Part shown: one piece after another, positions 44,742-54,956 of the stretch
How the letters are laid out: the number at the start of each line of letters is the position of its first letter
Position numbering within the stretch: position 1 is the stretch's first letter
Origin: Polynucleobacter sp. AP-Melu-500A-A1
GTDB taxonomy: Bacteria; Pseudomonadota; Gammaproteobacteria; Burkholderiales; Burkholderiaceae
Assembly: GCF_018882125.1 (NCBI RefSeq)
Contig: NZ_JACVOZ010000003.1
Span: 62,001-126,000, forward strand
Length of the DNA: 64,000 nucleotides
Direction: 5' to 3'
Notes under the pieces: generated by a model
Told to the model about the DNA's origin: nothing
Database searches by the model: none
Seen by the model: only the letters and a program-made list of their open reading frames with translations
Position numbers and translations under genes: made by a program

Positions 44742-45719
44742 ATGCATCCAGCAAGTGCAGAGCATCAACGTCGCAGTTACATCTATGGCATTCTCATGGC
44801 CGCCATTGGCTCAATGCTATTTTCTGGAAAAGCGGTACTGATTAAGTTTGCCTATGCCGATGGCGCCAATGCTGAGACGCTCATTGCTCTTCGGATGTTG
44901 ATGGCATTTCCGATGTTTTACTCCATCTATTGGTGGCACTCACGCAAAAGATCAATGAGCCCCCTTACCTGGCTTGATCGAGGGAAGTTAATTGGCTTGG
45001 GATTTTTGGGCTATTTTCTTTCAAGTTATGTCGATTTTCTTGGACTCCAATACATCTCTGTAGGTCTAGAGAGAATTGTTTTATATCTCACGCCAACGAT
45101 TGTTTTACTAATTTCATACTTTGTTTTACAAAAACCAATTTCTCGCTTGCAATGGTATGCCTTAGTTGTCGGCTATCTTGGGGTAATCATTGTATTTATT
45201 CAAGATGCTAGCTCTACCGGAATCCGCGCCTGGATAGGAATGCTTCTAGTATTCTCTAGCGCTTGCTTCTATGCGGTCTATATGATTGGCGCTGGAGAAA
45301 TGGTCAAGCGAATTGGTAGCGTTCGCTTGGTGTTTTATGCAAGTTCGGCATCGGCTGTATTTAGCATTACTCAATCACTAATTTATAGCCCTACTGCAAT
45401 GCTTGAACAACTTCCTCAGATTTATTGGCTAAGCCTACTCAATGCAAGTTTGTGCACCGTAATTCCGATGCTGATGATTATGGTATCCATTAATCGGATT
45501 GGGTCACCCCTAGTTGCACAGGCAGGCATATTGGGCCCGGTCTCGACTGTTTTTATGGGGTATATCTTTTTATCAGAGCCCATCACCTGGATGCAAATTG
45601 GTGGAATGTTGCTAGTAATTGCCGCAATGTGGTTATTGGTCCACAATAACCCACCAAGCAAAAAGCCGTCAGACAAAAATAAATCTGATGACTTTGATGG
45701 AGCCGAACCCCTAAATTAA
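44742..45719 (+). CDS. EamA-family (DMT) membrane transporter
   Basis: A 325-residue ten-helix drug/metabolite transporter with two EamA repeats, each opening with a helix like GILMAAIGSMLFSGKAVLIKFAY and IGMLLVFSSACFYAVYMI. The C-terminal 25 residues are charged (KKPSDKNKSDD). Substrate unknown; members export amino acids or related metabolites. It follows nnrD closely. Confidence 0.9.
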   Translation: MHPASAEHQRRSYIYGILMAAIGSMLFSGKAVLIKFAYADGANAETLIALRMLMAFPMFYSIYWWHSRKRSMSPLTWLDRGKLIGLGFLGYFLSSYVDFLGLQYISVGLERIVLYLTPTIVLLISYFVLQKPISRLQWYALVVGYLGVIIVFIQDASSTGIRAWIGMLLVFSSACFYAVYMIGAGEMVKRIGSVRLVFYASSASAVFSITQSLIYSPTAMLEQLPQIYWLSLLNASLCTVIPMLMIMVSINRIGSPLVAQAGILGPVSTVFMGYIFLSEPITWMQIGGMLLVIAAMWLLVHNNPPSKKPSDKNKSDDFDGAEPLN

Positions 45720-45738
45720 CAAAGGGGTTAATACCTAA

Positions 45739-46008
45739 TTACTGAGCAGCTGGTGTTGCAGCCGGCTGTGAGGCAGCTTTAGCTTTTTTCTTAGACTTCT
45801 TCTTCGCTTTTTTCTCGGCTTTTGCATCTTTCTTGGATTTCTTAGTCTTTTTAACAACGGGCTGTTCGGCTGGTGCTGGGCTTGGAGCGGTAGCGGGTGC
45901 AGCAACTGGCGCCGGAGCTGGATCTGCAGCTTTTACTGACAATGGAGATAAGCCAATGGCAGCAGAGATTAATGAAGCAAGACTTAAGCGTGTAAGACGA
46001 GAAATCAT
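45739..46008 (-). CDS. Secreted Ala/Pro-rich protein with lysine-rich tail
   Basis: The ATG at 46008 (MISRLTRLSLASL) gives an 89-residue protein. It has a signal peptide ending SVKA, a Pro/Ala linker and a lysine-dense segment (KKTKKSKKDAKAEKK) before a second Ala-rich end. Composition suggests a disordered periplasmic protein that may bind acidic polymers. No family recognised, and convergent with the DMT gene. Confidence 0.6.
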   Translation of the reverse strand: MISRLTRLSLASLISAAIGLSPLSVKAADPAPAPVAAPATAPSPAPAEQPVVKKTKKSKKDAKAEKKAKKKSKKKAKAASQPAATPAAQ

Positions 46009-46157
46009 GAGATTCTCCATTGATGTTTGTTGATAATTTGATAATACTCAAAATATTGACTTAAATACTTTTTTCTAGAAGCTTGTTTATGAATGATTTT
46101 CCAAACGCTATCTTTACAGGGCTGCAAGATTACTCCAAACCTACTAGCGCGAAAATA

Positions 46158-46183
46158 AAAAGGCCATCTTTCGATGGCCTTTT
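46158..46183. terminator. Terminator after the aminotransferase gene
   Basis: Eleven-base arms AAAAGGCCATC / GATGGCCTTTT around a TTTC loop. It lies 21 bases past the leftward aminotransferase stop; on the minus strand T bases follow, so it likely ends the tcu-type transcript. Confidence 0.9.
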
Positions 46184-46203
46184 AAATACGCTGTCAAATA
46201 AGC

Positions 46204-47352
46204 TTAAGCTGGTATGGCCTCAGCTTCAGTGATTTTCTCTAAAGCATTAGCAAGGCTCTCAACCGTACGATCTACATTGGCCAGTTTTTCTAAGCCAAAC
46301 AAGCCAATACGAAACGTTCGGAAATCTGGCCGTTCATCACATTGCAATGGAACACCGGCTGCAGTTTGCAAGCCTAAGGCTATAAATTTCTTACCAGACT
46401 GAATATCTGGATCCTTGGTATAACTCACTACTACACCTGGGGCTTGAAAGCCTTTAGCAGAGACAGAGTCATATCCCTTGGATACTAATAATTGACGCAC
46501 CTTGTTACCAAGCTCAATTTGCTTTGCTTTTAATGCAGCAAAACCTAGCGCCTGTGTTTCTTTCATGACATTACGCAAAATCTTTAAAGCATCAGTAGGC
46601 ATGGTGGTGTGATACACATGTCCGCCCTTTTCGTAGGCCTCCATGATTTGGAGCCATTTTTTTAGATCCATCGAGAAGCTAGTACTTTGAGTGCTATCAA
46701 TAGCCTCACGAGCTCTATCACCAAGCGCAATCAAGGCGCAACAAGGTGAACTACTCCAACCCTTTTGTGGTGCTGTAATCACAACATCCACATTGCATGC
46801 TTTCATATCAACCCAGATCGCACCAGAAGCGATGCAATCGAGAACAAATAAACCATTCACTGAGCGAACAGCTTGACCCACAGTCTTGAGATAATCATCC
46901 GGCAAAATGATTCCAGCAGAGGTTTCAACATGAGGAGCAAAAACTACTGCTGGCTTTTCTTTTTTAATGAAGGCAACCACTTCTTCAATAGGAGCAGGAG
47001 CAAAAACACCTTGTGTAGTGTCTTCTAATTGCTTGCCTTTCAGAACAGTTATGTCATTCGTAATATTGGCTAAATCAAAAATTTGTGTCCAGCGATAGCT
47101 AAACCAACCATTACGCAAAACCAAACACTTCTGCTGATTTGCGAATTGGCGAGCAACCGCTTCCATACCAAAAGTACCGCTACCAGGAACGATGACTGCC
47201 GAGTTAGCGTTATAAGCATCTTTGAGGGTGCTCGAAATATCAACCATCACACGCTTGAACTCTTCAGACATATGATTTAGTGAGCGATCGGTGTAAACAA
47301 CCGAGAACTCCAACAATCCATCTGGATCAACATTTGGTAGTAAGCCTGGCAT
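46204..47352 (-). CDS. Class V aminotransferase (alanine-glyoxylate / serine-pyruvate type)
   Basis: A 382-residue PLP enzyme of the AGT/SPT family. VPGSGTFGMEAVARQF binds phosphate, FVLDCIASGAIWVDMKAC supplies the aspartate near the pyridine nitrogen, and TAPQKGWSS holds the Schiff-base lysine. It ends a leftward series tcuA-tcuB-FAH-Bug-aminotransferase with short gaps (54 bases to the Bug gene). The amino donor cannot be assigned from the sequence. Confidence 0.87.
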   Translation of the reverse strand: MPGLLPNVDPDGLLEFSVVYTDRSLNHMSEEFKRVMVDISSTLKDAYNANSAVIVPGSGTFGMEAVARQFANQQKCLVLRNGWFSYRWTQIFDLANITNDITVLKGKQLEDTTQGVFAPAPIEEVVAFIKKEKPAVVFAPHVETSAGIILPDDYLKTVGQAVRSVNGLFVLDCIASGAIWVDMKACNVDVVITAPQKGWSSSPCCALIALGDRAREAIDSTQSTSFSMDLKKWLQIMEAYEKGGHVYHTTMPTDALKILRNVMKETQALGFAALKAKQIELGNKVRQLLVSKGYDSVSAKGFQAPGVVVSYTKDPDIQSGKKFIALGLQTAAGVPLQCDERPDFRTFRIGLFGLEKLANVDRTVESLANALEKITEAEAIPA

Positions 47353-47406
47353 GGTAATTTCCTAAGAATTTCTGTGATAAGCCTTAAATGATACAGATTT
47401 AAGTAT

Positions 47407-48357
47407 TTATTGCACTGCAACCTTATTTTCTTTGATCAATTTTGCCCATTTGGCTTGATCTAAGCGCAGAAAAGCCGAAAATTCCTCGGCACTACCGGAA
47501 GCAGGGTCACTCCCCCGCTCCAACATGGCTTTACGAATCTTGTCCTGACCCAATACAAACATCACTGTTTGGTTAATTTTTTGCACCACTTGCTTTGGGG
47601 TATTGGCCGGAGCAAATAAACCAAACCAACCCACCGCACTATAGCCAGTCAAACCCGCCTCAGAAACGGTTGGCATAGAAGGTAAGGCTTCAGAACGCTT
47701 TGCACCCGTTTGAGCTAAGGCAGTGAGCTTGCCAGATTCAATTTGAGGCATCACGGTTTGCGCAGGGGCAAACATTAAGTCAATATGACCAGCCAATAAA
47801 TCAGTTAAGGCTTGGCCAGTTCCCTTGTAAGGAACATGCAACAAAGTGACCCCTGCCATTGCAGCAAAGAGTTCGCCCGCTAAATGGGATGCTGATCCAG
47901 GACCGGATGAACCATAGCGAACTTTTCCTGGATTTGCTTTAGCGTAAGCAATTAAAGCTTTGATGGAAGTAATATTCAGAGAGGGATTAATGGTCACCAC
48001 ATAAGGTGATGCAGACACTAAAGCTACCGGCACGAACTGCGCAATGTTTTTTTCTGTGACAGCAGCAGTTGATCCCATCAATAGGGTGTAGCCATCCGCA
48101 GGAGATTGAGCTACTACATCTGCACCGATGAAACCGCTTGCTCCCGGACGATTTTCAATCACCAATGATTGCTTCCATATCTCGCCGATCATGGGAGCAA
48201 TGATGCGAATTAAGGTATCAGCACCACCTCCTGGAGGAAAGGGCACAATGACTTTAATCGATTTGCTTGGATAGATATCTGCTGCACTAGCGCTTTGTGG
48301 AGCAAGCAAGACAATACAGAGCAAGATCCCACGTAGAAGTAACTTACTGATTTTCAT
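47407..48357 (-). CDS. Bug/TctC-family periplasmic solute-binding protein
   Basis: Fourth Bug receptor, 316 residues, with a signal peptide ending ASAAD and the loop KSIKVIVPFPPGGGADTLIRI. GASGFIGADVVAQSPADGYT follows. Its ATG overlaps the FAH stop by four bases. Next to tcuAB, it is a good candidate receptor for citrate, tricarballylate or a related acid, although TctAB is not in the window. Confidence 0.93.
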   Translation of the reverse strand: MKISKLLLRGILLCIVLLAPQSASAADIYPSKSIKVIVPFPPGGGADTLIRIIAPMIGEIWKQSLVIENRPGASGFIGADVVAQSPADGYTLLMGSTAAVTEKNIAQFVPVALVSASPYVVTINPSLNITSIKALIAYAKANPGKVRYGSSGPGSASHLAGELFAAMAGVTLLHVPYKGTGQALTDLLAGHIDLMFAPAQTVMPQIESGKLTALAQTGAKRSEALPSMPTVSEAGLTGYSAVGWFGLFAPANTPKQVVQKINQTVMFVLGQDKIRKAMLERGSDPASGSAEEFSAFLRLDQAKWAKLIKENKVAVQ

Positions 48358-49283
48358 TCTATGATGGTAGTGCGTAGCACAGAAATGCCATCAATAGCAC
48401 ACTCCACAACGTCACCGGGCTTTAAGTAAAGCTCCTCTGCATTCTCCTTGCCAACAGCCACACCACCTGGCGCACCCGTAGAAAACATGTCACCCGCCTC
48501 AATGGGAATGAAGCGAGAAAAATGCTCCAAGATATCCGAGATTTTCCAAATTTGATCAGCCGTATTGACGCGCATCCGCTCTTGCCCGTTAACAGAGCAA
48601 GTCATCCATAAGTCATAGACATTGGGAATTTCATCAATCGTTACGATCTCAGGTCCTAAAGGGCCAAAGCCAGGAATATTTTTTGCAGTCCAAAAGCGAG
48701 AGCCCGAAGCCACCTCGCGCAATTGCAAATCGCGGCAGGTCAAATCATTGAGTATGGTAACCCCGGCAACATAGCTCAGTGCGTCTGCCTTTTTAGCCCC
48801 TAAGGCCCTTTTTCCCATAACAAATACCAATTCAGGCTCGTAATCAAGATGGGTGATCCCCTTAGGGCGCACTACTTTGGCTTCATGGCCAACCAAACAG
48901 GAGTTGAGCTTAATAAATGAAGTTGGTTCCTGTGGAATCTCTTTAATCAAATTTGTGCGCTTTAGCTCCTCTAGATGCGTACGATAATTTTTTCCAACGC
49001 AAAGAAACTTTTCAGCGTCAGTAATCGGAGGTAAAAAACTAATGCTCTTGGCGCTAATGAGTAATGCCGAATGATCTTCGACGGAAGCCACCCAAGACTT
49101 AGCCTGCTCCATCACACCATTACCAGCGCGCAAAAAAGATCGCATATCCGCTGGAAAATTGGAAATACCAAGCTTCTTAGTGACATCTGCAAAGGGTAAG
49201 ACTTGATCGCCTGAGGAGTTAGGTATACGTGCGCCAATTTCATGCTGGCTTGCGCCCGAGCGTGTAAAGGTAATCAGTCTCAT
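48354..49283 (-). CDS. Fumarylacetoacetate hydrolase (FAH) family protein
   Basis: A 309-residue FAH-fold enzyme. The core opens with FLCVGKNYRTHLEEL, metal ligands lie in HLDYEPELVFVMG and NDLTCRDLQLR, and the C-terminal region is GDMFSTGAPGGVAVG. The N-terminal 90 residues form the family cap. Cotranslated with the downstream Bug gene. In this context it may cleave or decarboxylate a 2-oxo acid from the TcuA product; that step is inferred. Confidence 0.88.
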   Translation of the reverse strand: MRLITFTRSGASQHEIGARIPNSSGDQVLPFADVTKKLGISNFPADMRSFLRAGNGVMEQAKSWVASVEDHSALLISAKSISFLPPITDAEKFLCVGKNYRTHLEELKRTNLIKEIPQEPTSFIKLNSCLVGHEAKVVRPKGITHLDYEPELVFVMGKRALGAKKADALSYVAGVTILNDLTCRDLQLREVASGSRFWTAKNIPGFGPLGPEIVTIDEIPNVYDLWMTCSVNGQERMRVNTADQIWKISDILEHFSRFIPIEAGDMFSTGAPGGVAVGKENAEELYLKPGDVVECAIDGISVLRTTIIE

Positions 49284-49335
49284 GGTTCTGCTACTTTCTG
49301 TTGTTGTCTGCTATTTTTTTATTAATACTCTGAAA

Positions 49336-50481
49336 TTACTCTGTGCCAAGTTGCATATTACTTTTCTGGCGCTTTTCAATTGAATTCTTAAGCAAGGCAA
49401 CCATTCTATAAAAACCATGACCAAACTTACCATAAGGCATCGTTAAAAATAAACCCATCACAAATCCTAAATGCACTGCAAGTAAAGTTGCCATACCACT
49501 AGTATCGCGATAGACAAGTAATAGCAAACCTGAGGCGCTCACTAAAAACAGCAGCACGATAAATGCTCTATCCATGGGCTTTTGTGTAGCGTCTCCATGC
49601 GCAGAATTTCTTTTTAGATTGAGGTAGAGTAATCCTGCGGGGCCAAGCAACAAACCAATTCCACCCAATGTGCCAAAAATCACTGGCAAACTCGTGAGAT
49701 CGTAAGGTGCATGTAAATCTAAAAAATAGTGATAGAAGGTCGCAATACTAGTAGAGGCAAAGCACAACATGAAGCCGTAAAAAGTCATGTGGTGGAAACG
49801 TTTACGCCAAAGGGTAAAGGCGTCATCTTCATTATTACACCCCTCACCATGACCGCCACCAAGGTATTTTAAAGTCAGGGCATCATGAGTTGCTTCAGAG
49901 GCAGCGCTTGCCGAAATCGTCCCAGCAGAAATATCTTTCCAAAAATGAACTAGGCCAATGGCAATTGCAAGTAACGCAAAGCCGAAGACCAGGCCAAACA
50001 TCAACGCAAGCGTATTGTGCGAAAAGACGGCATAAAAGTTAGCGTCTAGAGGGCCTGAAGCTAAGGATCCGTTCAGGAAAGAGCTCAGGATCAAGAAGAA
50101 TGCAATTGAAAGTGATACCGCTAGTGAAACGGTGATGCCATTACTTTTATAGAGAGTACCAAAGGCCTGAGGCCACGCATAAGTGATGAAGGTATCTTTA
50201 CGAAGCTGGGCCATCACACGCGGAATATTGACGCCAAACTCATGGGGGGGTGCGTATTGGCAAGCATGAAGACAGGCACCACAGTTATGGCAAAGATTCG
50301 CTAAGTAGTTCACTACGCTGGGCGTAAATTCAATACGACGGGTCATCGCAGGAAAGACGGCACAAAAACCTTCGCAATAGCGACAGGCGTTACAGATCTG
50401 CAGCATGCGGTCTGCTTCTGACTCCGGCGTTCCTTTGGCTAAATTGCTAGCCTCTTGAATCAAAGAATTAAGCTGCTGCAT
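49336..50481 (-). CDS. tcuB: Tricarballylate/citrate utilization protein TcuB
   Basis: TcuB re-oxidises the flavin of TcuA and passes electrons to the membrane chain. The 381-residue protein has two ferredoxin-type cysteine clusters in the first 80 residues ([11 protein letters not shown] and [11 protein letters not shown]), then about six membrane helices with histidines for heme. It overlaps the tcuA end by 14 bases. The membrane-bound iron-sulfur/cytochrome layout is characteristic of TcuB. Confidence 0.93.
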   Translation of the reverse strand: MQQLNSLIQEASNLAKGTPESEADRMLQICNACRYCEGFCAVFPAMTRRIEFTPSVVNYLANLCHNCGACLHACQYAPPHEFGVNIPRVMAQLRKDTFITYAWPQAFGTLYKSNGITVSLAVSLSIAFFLILSSFLNGSLASGPLDANFYAVFSHNTLALMFGLVFGFALLAIAIGLVHFWKDISAGTISASAASEATHDALTLKYLGGGHGEGCNNEDDAFTLWRKRFHHMTFYGFMLCFASTSIATFYHYFLDLHAPYDLTSLPVIFGTLGGIGLLLGPAGLLYLNLKRNSAHGDATQKPMDRAFIVLLFLVSASGLLLLVYRDTSGMATLLAVHLGFVMGLFLTMPYGKFGHGFYRMVALLKNSIEKRQKSNMQLGTE

Positions 50482-51880
50482 GCGCTAACTCCACTCCGTA
50501 TTGCTTGGCAGCTTGAGCAGCTTGCGTGCCAGCAATGCGTCCAAATACCGTACCAATCGTCATACCAATGCCGGCGGCATATCCCTTACCTAAAACATTT
50601 CCGGCCATCATTTCTCCGGCAACAAATAAATTTTTACTTGCTTCATTATTAAAGCGAACCGCAGCAGTATCATCCGTCTTCAAACCTAAATAGGTGAATG
50701 TCACGCCAGGTCGAACAGCGTAACCATAGAAAGGTCCAGTATCAATTGGTAAAGCCCAATGGGTCTTTTCTGGTTCTATGCCTTCGGTATGACAGTCATC
50801 CAAAATAGTATGATTAAAGTTACCTACTCGACATGCAGCATTGTATGCTTTCACTGTTTCTTGCAGCGCCTTAGAATCGAGACCCAACTTGGTGGCCATC
50901 TCGTCTAGGCTATCGGCTTTTTCACCAGGAAATACTGGCGGCATAAAACGGCCCAATACTTTTGAATCAATAATGCAGTAGCCTATCTGGCCGGGCTGAT
51001 GTGCAACTAGTCTGCCCCAAAATGCATAACGCTTAGGCCAAAAATCCTCACCTTCATCTGAGAAGCGTTGAGCATGTTTGTTAACCACAATACCAAACGG
51101 AACGCCATCGATACGGGTACAAATGCCACCATCATATAAAGGTGCGCGTGCATCTACTGCAACCATATGAGCCTGAGTTGCATCACTGACTGAATCAGCT
51201 CCCATTGCAATAAGTTGCTTCAGTAAAACACCTTCGTTGTATCGGGAGCCGCGAATTAAGAAGTTATCGGCTGGATATTCGCCATACTGATTCATACCCC
51301 AAGCCTCTTTGAGCCATTCACGATTAGACTCGAAGCCGCCAGCAGCCAATACGCAAGCCTTTGCTTCAATGCGTTCATCACCAACATAGGCTGCGACAAA
51401 TTCTCCATTACGAATTTCAATCGATGAGGCAGGAGATTCGTAGCGAATCTCAATCCCTAACTTCTCGGCACTGCGATAGTAAGCATTAATTAAGGCTTTA
51501 CCACCACCCATGAAAAATGCGTTTGTACGCGAAAGATTCAGCGTACCAGACAAGGGTGCCTGAAAGCGCACGCCATGGTGAGTCATCCAACCTCGGCAGT
51601 TAGCAGAAGAGCGAATAACGAGTCTGGCTAATTTCTCATCGGTAATACCGCTAGTGACCTTGACAACATCCTGCCAATACTCCTCTTCATGATAGGACTC
51701 TAGCATCACATCCTGAGGCTCATCATGCATTGCGCGAATATTACGGGTATGAGAAGAATTGCCACCACGCCATTCTTTGGGAGCAGCTTCAAGCACCATT
51801 ACGCTGGCACCGGCCTCCCTTGCCATTAAAGCGGCACAAAGAGCTGCATTACCACCACCAATTACAAGAACATCGACCAT
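50468..51880 (-). CDS. tcuA: FAD-dependent tricarballylate dehydrogenase TcuA
   Basis: TcuA oxidises tricarballylate to cis-aconitate. The 470-residue flavoprotein of the fumarate reductase/succinate dehydrogenase family has the FAD motif [22 protein letters not shown] and [11 protein letters not shown]. It also has the C-terminal [28 protein letters not shown]. Its ATG lies 78 bases from the DMT gene upstream. With tcuB it should form the oxidation module; a related tricarboxylate is possible as substrate. Confidence 0.9.
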   Translation of the reverse strand: MVDVLVIGGGNAALCAALMAREAGASVMVLEAAPKEWRGGNSSHTRNIRAMHDEPQDVMLESYHEEEYWQDVVKVTSGITDEKLARLVIRSSANCRGWMTHHGVRFQAPLSGTLNLSRTNAFFMGGGKALINAYYRSAEKLGIEIRYESPASSIEIRNGEFVAAYVGDERIEAKACVLAAGGFESNREWLKEAWGMNQYGEYPADNFLIRGSRYNEGVLLKQLIAMGADSVSDATQAHMVAVDARAPLYDGGICTRIDGVPFGIVVNKHAQRFSDEGEDFWPKRYAFWGRLVAHQPGQIGYCIIDSKVLGRFMPPVFPGEKADSLDEMATKLGLDSKALQETVKAYNAACRVGNFNHTILDDCHTEGIEPEKTHWALPIDTGPFYGYAVRPGVTFTYLGLKTDDTAAVRFNNEASKNLFVAGEMMAGNVLGKGYAAGIGMTIGTVFGRIAGTQAAQAAKQYGVELAHAAA

Positions 51881-51958
51881 ATATTGTGAAAATCAAGAAA
51901 GCAAAAGAAGTAACTGTACTGTTTTTTTGCGATCCTTACCTAGTTCAGGATCAAGACA

Positions 51959-52873
51959 TTAAATCTTAGCAGCTCGGCCTTTTGTTGATGAGACCCATAT
52001 ACCGGCAGCAATCAAGGCAAAAGCTACTCCATGAAATAAGCCGGGTGGTTCTCCCAGAATGGCTGCTGATAAAAGGGCTGTGAATAAAGGGATGAAATTA
52101 CCAAAAAAGGCAGCCATTGTTGGCCCAGCGCCGTATACCCCCAAACCCCAGCAACGATAGGCAATCAATGAGGGGCCAATCGCGACAAACAAAATAAGTG
52201 CTCCAGTCCAGAGATTGAGATCAACATAGGCATGTCCTGCAGCGATTTCAAAGCTGTCAAAAAAACCTGTCCACAGCAAGCCCACTAAAACTTGGGCCAT
52301 TAAAAAATCAGCCCAAGGCCATTGACGCTCTGAACTTGCCCCGGGGCGACTGAGCATCCAACTATAAAAAGCCCAAAGGATTGTGGCTAGCATGATTAGC
52401 AAATCACCCACTACCATCTGCATTGACATCAAAGCGCTTAGATCACCTCTAGTCAATACCACTGATACACCCACCATAGAGACTGCTGCGCCGATAACCT
52501 GCAGAGCGCTAGGCTTCACTTGATAAAAAACGGCACCGATAAATAACATCCATATGGGCATACTTGCACCAATTAATGTGACGTTGATGGCTGATGACGT
52601 CTGAAGTGCAAGGTAAAGAAGGACGTTATAGCTTCCCACCCCAAATAAGCCAAGCAGTAAAAAACGAACTTTATTTTTCCATAAGGGGCTGCTAGGCTTA
52701 AAGACATGCCATCCAAAAGGCAACAAAAGCAAGGCTGCCAGCCCCCAACGCAAGGCGCTTAAAGTAATAGGAGAAACACTACCTACCAGCGCGCGTCCAG
52801 AAACAGCGTTACCAGCCCATAAGGCGGTAGCTACCAATAAATAGAAAACAGTCGAGAGCTTAAGCTGGGACAT
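51959..52873 (-). CDS. EamA-family (DMT) membrane transporter
   Basis: A 304-residue ten-helix exporter with two EamA domains (VFYLLVATALWAGNAVSGRALV at the start and GDLLIMLATILWAFYSWML in the second half). It lies upstream of tcuA in the same direction, but the 78-base gap leaves room for a separate promoter. The substrate is unknown. Confidence 0.88.
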   Translation of the reverse strand: MSQLKLSTVFYLLVATALWAGNAVSGRALVGSVSPITLSALRWGLAALLLLPFGWHVFKPSSPLWKNKVRFLLLGLFGVGSYNVLLYLALQTSSAINVTLIGASMPIWMLFIGAVFYQVKPSALQVIGAAVSMVGVSVVLTRGDLSALMSMQMVVGDLLIMLATILWAFYSWMLSRPGASSERQWPWADFLMAQVLVGLLWTGFFDSFEIAAGHAYVDLNLWTGALILFVAIGPSLIAYRCWGLGVYGAGPTMAAFFGNFIPLFTALLSAAILGEPPGLFHGVAFALIAAGIWVSSTKGRAAKI

Positions 52874-53006
52874 TTAGGGGATTCAAGGGCAAATCGGTGT
52901 TCAAGGGGCCCAAGCAAGGGATACCATAGCATTGTAGAAACAAATGCTGCGTATTGCTAAGATAGAGCATAAACAATGTCATGTTCCATAAATAGAAGGA
53001 TACATA

Positions 53007-54152
53007 GTGGCAATCATCACCAATATTGAAGACTTACGAGTACTTCATAAAAAACGCACTCCCAAGATGTTTTATGACTATGCTGATTCTGGCTCTTGGA
53101 CTGAGTCTACCTACCGTGCCAATGAATCAGATTTTCAAAAAATAAAATTCCGCCAGCGCGTTGCTGTTGATATGAATAATCGCACAACCAAAACCACCAT
53201 GGTTGGTCAAGAAGTCATCATGCCTGTTGCACTGGCGCCAACTGGGCTGACCGGTATGCAACATGCTGATGGAGAAATTCTTGCTGCTATTGCCGCAGAA
53301 AAATTTGGTGTGCCCTTTTGCTTGTCTACGATGAGTATTTGCTCAATTGAAGATGTTGCTGAACGCACCACCAAACCATTTTGGTTTCAGCTCTATGTCA
53401 TGAAGGATCGCGGATTTATTGAACGCCTGATTGAGCGCGCTAAAGCTGCCAAATGTTCTGCGCTCGTCCTAACCCTGGATCTGCAAATTCTAGGGCAACG
53501 CCATAAAGATATAAAGAATGGTCTGACCGCCCCACCCAAACTGACTATCGCCAATATGATCAATATGGCCACGAAACCACGCTGGTGTATGGGAATGATG
53601 ATGACGCCTCGCAGAACCTTTCGCAATATCGTGGGTCATGCATCGGGAGTTGGCGACATGTCCTCTCTATCGTCATGGACGGCCGAGCAATTTGATCCGG
53701 GCTTAAGTTGGGCAGATGTTGAGTGGATTAAAAAACTCTGGGGTGGCAAGCTCATCATCAAAGGTATTTTGGATGAAGAAGATGCCCGACTAGCAGCAAA
53801 TACTGGTGCCGATGCTTTGATAGTCTCTAACCATGGTGGGCGTCAGTTAGATGGCGCCGTTTCTAGCATTGCTGCCCTCCCAGGCATCGTAAACGCAGTA
53901 GGCAAGGATATAGAAGTCTGGATGGATGGTGGCATTCGCTCAGGTCAAGATGTTCTTAAGGCTTGGGCACTTGGCGCTCGCGGCACGATGATTGGACGCC
54001 CCTTTCTTTATGGCTTGGGTGCCATGGGTGAGGCGGGTGTTACCAAGTGCCTTGATATCATCCAAAATGAATTAGATATCACGATGGCACACGTTGGTCA
54101 TCGTGATATTCAAAATGTAACGACTGACATTTTGTACCCAGGAACTTTTTAA
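53007..54152 (+). CDS. FMN-dependent alpha-hydroxy acid dehydrogenase (LldD-like)
   Basis: A 381-residue TIM-barrel flavoenzyme of the lactate dehydrogenase/glycolate oxidase family. It shows FWFQLYVMKDRGF, LVLTLDLQILGQRHKD, the catalytic-histidine loop SNHGGRQLDG and the FMN-phosphate site WMDGGIRSGQDVLKAWALGARGTMIGRP. A GTG start at 53007 has an AGAAGGA ribosome-binding site. The hydroxyacid oxidised is probably lactate-like, but glycolate or mandelate-type acids cannot be excluded. Confidence 0.9.
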   Translation: MAIITNIEDLRVLHKKRTPKMFYDYADSGSWTESTYRANESDFQKIKFRQRVAVDMNNRTTKTTMVGQEVIMPVALAPTGLTGMQHADGEILAAIAAEKFGVPFCLSTMSICSIEDVAERTTKPFWFQLYVMKDRGFIERLIERAKAAKCSALVLTLDLQILGQRHKDIKNGLTAPPKLTIANMINMATKPRWCMGMMMTPRRTFRNIVGHASGVGDMSSLSSWTAEQFDPGLSWADVEWIKKLWGGKLIIKGILDEEDARLAANTGADALIVSNHGGRQLDGAVSSIAALPGIVNAVGKDIEVWMDGGIRSGQDVLKAWALGARGTMIGRPFLYGLGAMGEAGVTKCLDIIQNELDITMAHVGHRDIQNVTTDILYPGTF

Positions 54153-54203
54153 ATTAAATACTTACTTAACCACCCTATCATCCTCTTTGGGGCTTCTTTT
54201 GTC

Positions 54204-54947
54204 GTGTTTTCGCTCGCGGTTTGGTTTGGCAATGCTTATCTGAGCCGCTATCGTACAAAAGATAGTGAGACCTCACAAGACTTGGGCGTTATTCAAACGG
54301 CAACCCTCACCCTCCTTGCTTTAATTATTGGCTTTACTTTCTCGATGGCGATTGACCGTCATGATCAACGAGAAATTTTAGAAGAAGGAGAAGCCAATGC
54401 GATCGGTACCGAGTTCCTCAGAGCTGACTTCTTACCTGCCAGCTCAGCAGCTAAAACAAAAGATTTACTGAGTCAATATTTAGATCAACGTATTTTGTTT
54501 TATACCAAACAACCATCAGAGATAGTGGTCAACATTCGGCAAAAGACAGATGAGTTACAACATGCTTTATGGAGTGAAATTCTTCCACATGCTCGCTCCA
54601 CTCATACGCCTGTAATGGCTTTAGTGGTATCTGGCATGAATGATGTTTTGAATTCTCAAGGATATGTTCAAGCTGCATGGTGGAATCGCATCCCTAACAC
54701 TGCCTGGGCCCTGATGGCTAGCATGGCTATATGCGCCAATATGATCGTTGGTTTTGGCGCACGCAACTTTAAAAAGAACACTGGTTTATTTCTCATTTTC
54801 CCCTTTGTCATTGCAGTCTCTTTTTTCTTAATTGCTGACATTGATAGCCCAAGAGGTGGCGTGATTCGTATTGAACCTAAGAATTTAATTACCCTCCAAG
54901 AATCTTTAAAATCTCAATTGCCCGCATCTTTAAACATCACTAAATAG
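54204..54947 (+). CDS. DUF4239-like membrane protein; true N-terminus uncertain
   Basis: A 247-residue bestrophin-like DUF4239 protein. It has helices near the N-terminus (ATLTLLALIIGFTFSMAID), a charged helical middle (QREILEEGEANAIGTEFLR) and two C-terminal helices, NMIVGFGARN and the loop PFVIAVSFFLIADIDSPRGG. The GTG at 54204 leaves the first helix half-length. The same frame runs open to 54153 and encodes a full helix (LLNHPIILFGASF) with no standard start codon. An ATT start coupled to the lldD stop is one possibility. Confidence 0.7.
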   Translation: MFSLAVWFGNAYLSRYRTKDSETSQDLGVIQTATLTLLALIIGFTFSMAIDRHDQREILEEGEANAIGTEFLRADFLPASSAAKTKDLLSQYLDQRILFYTKQPSEIVVNIRQKTDELQHALWSEILPHARSTHTPVMALVVSGMNDVLNSQGYVQAAWWNRIPNTAWALMASMAICANMIVGFGARNFKKNTGLFLIFPFVIAVSFFLIADIDSPRGGVIRIEPKNLITLQESLKSQLPASLNITK

Positions 54948-54956
54948 GCCATACAT

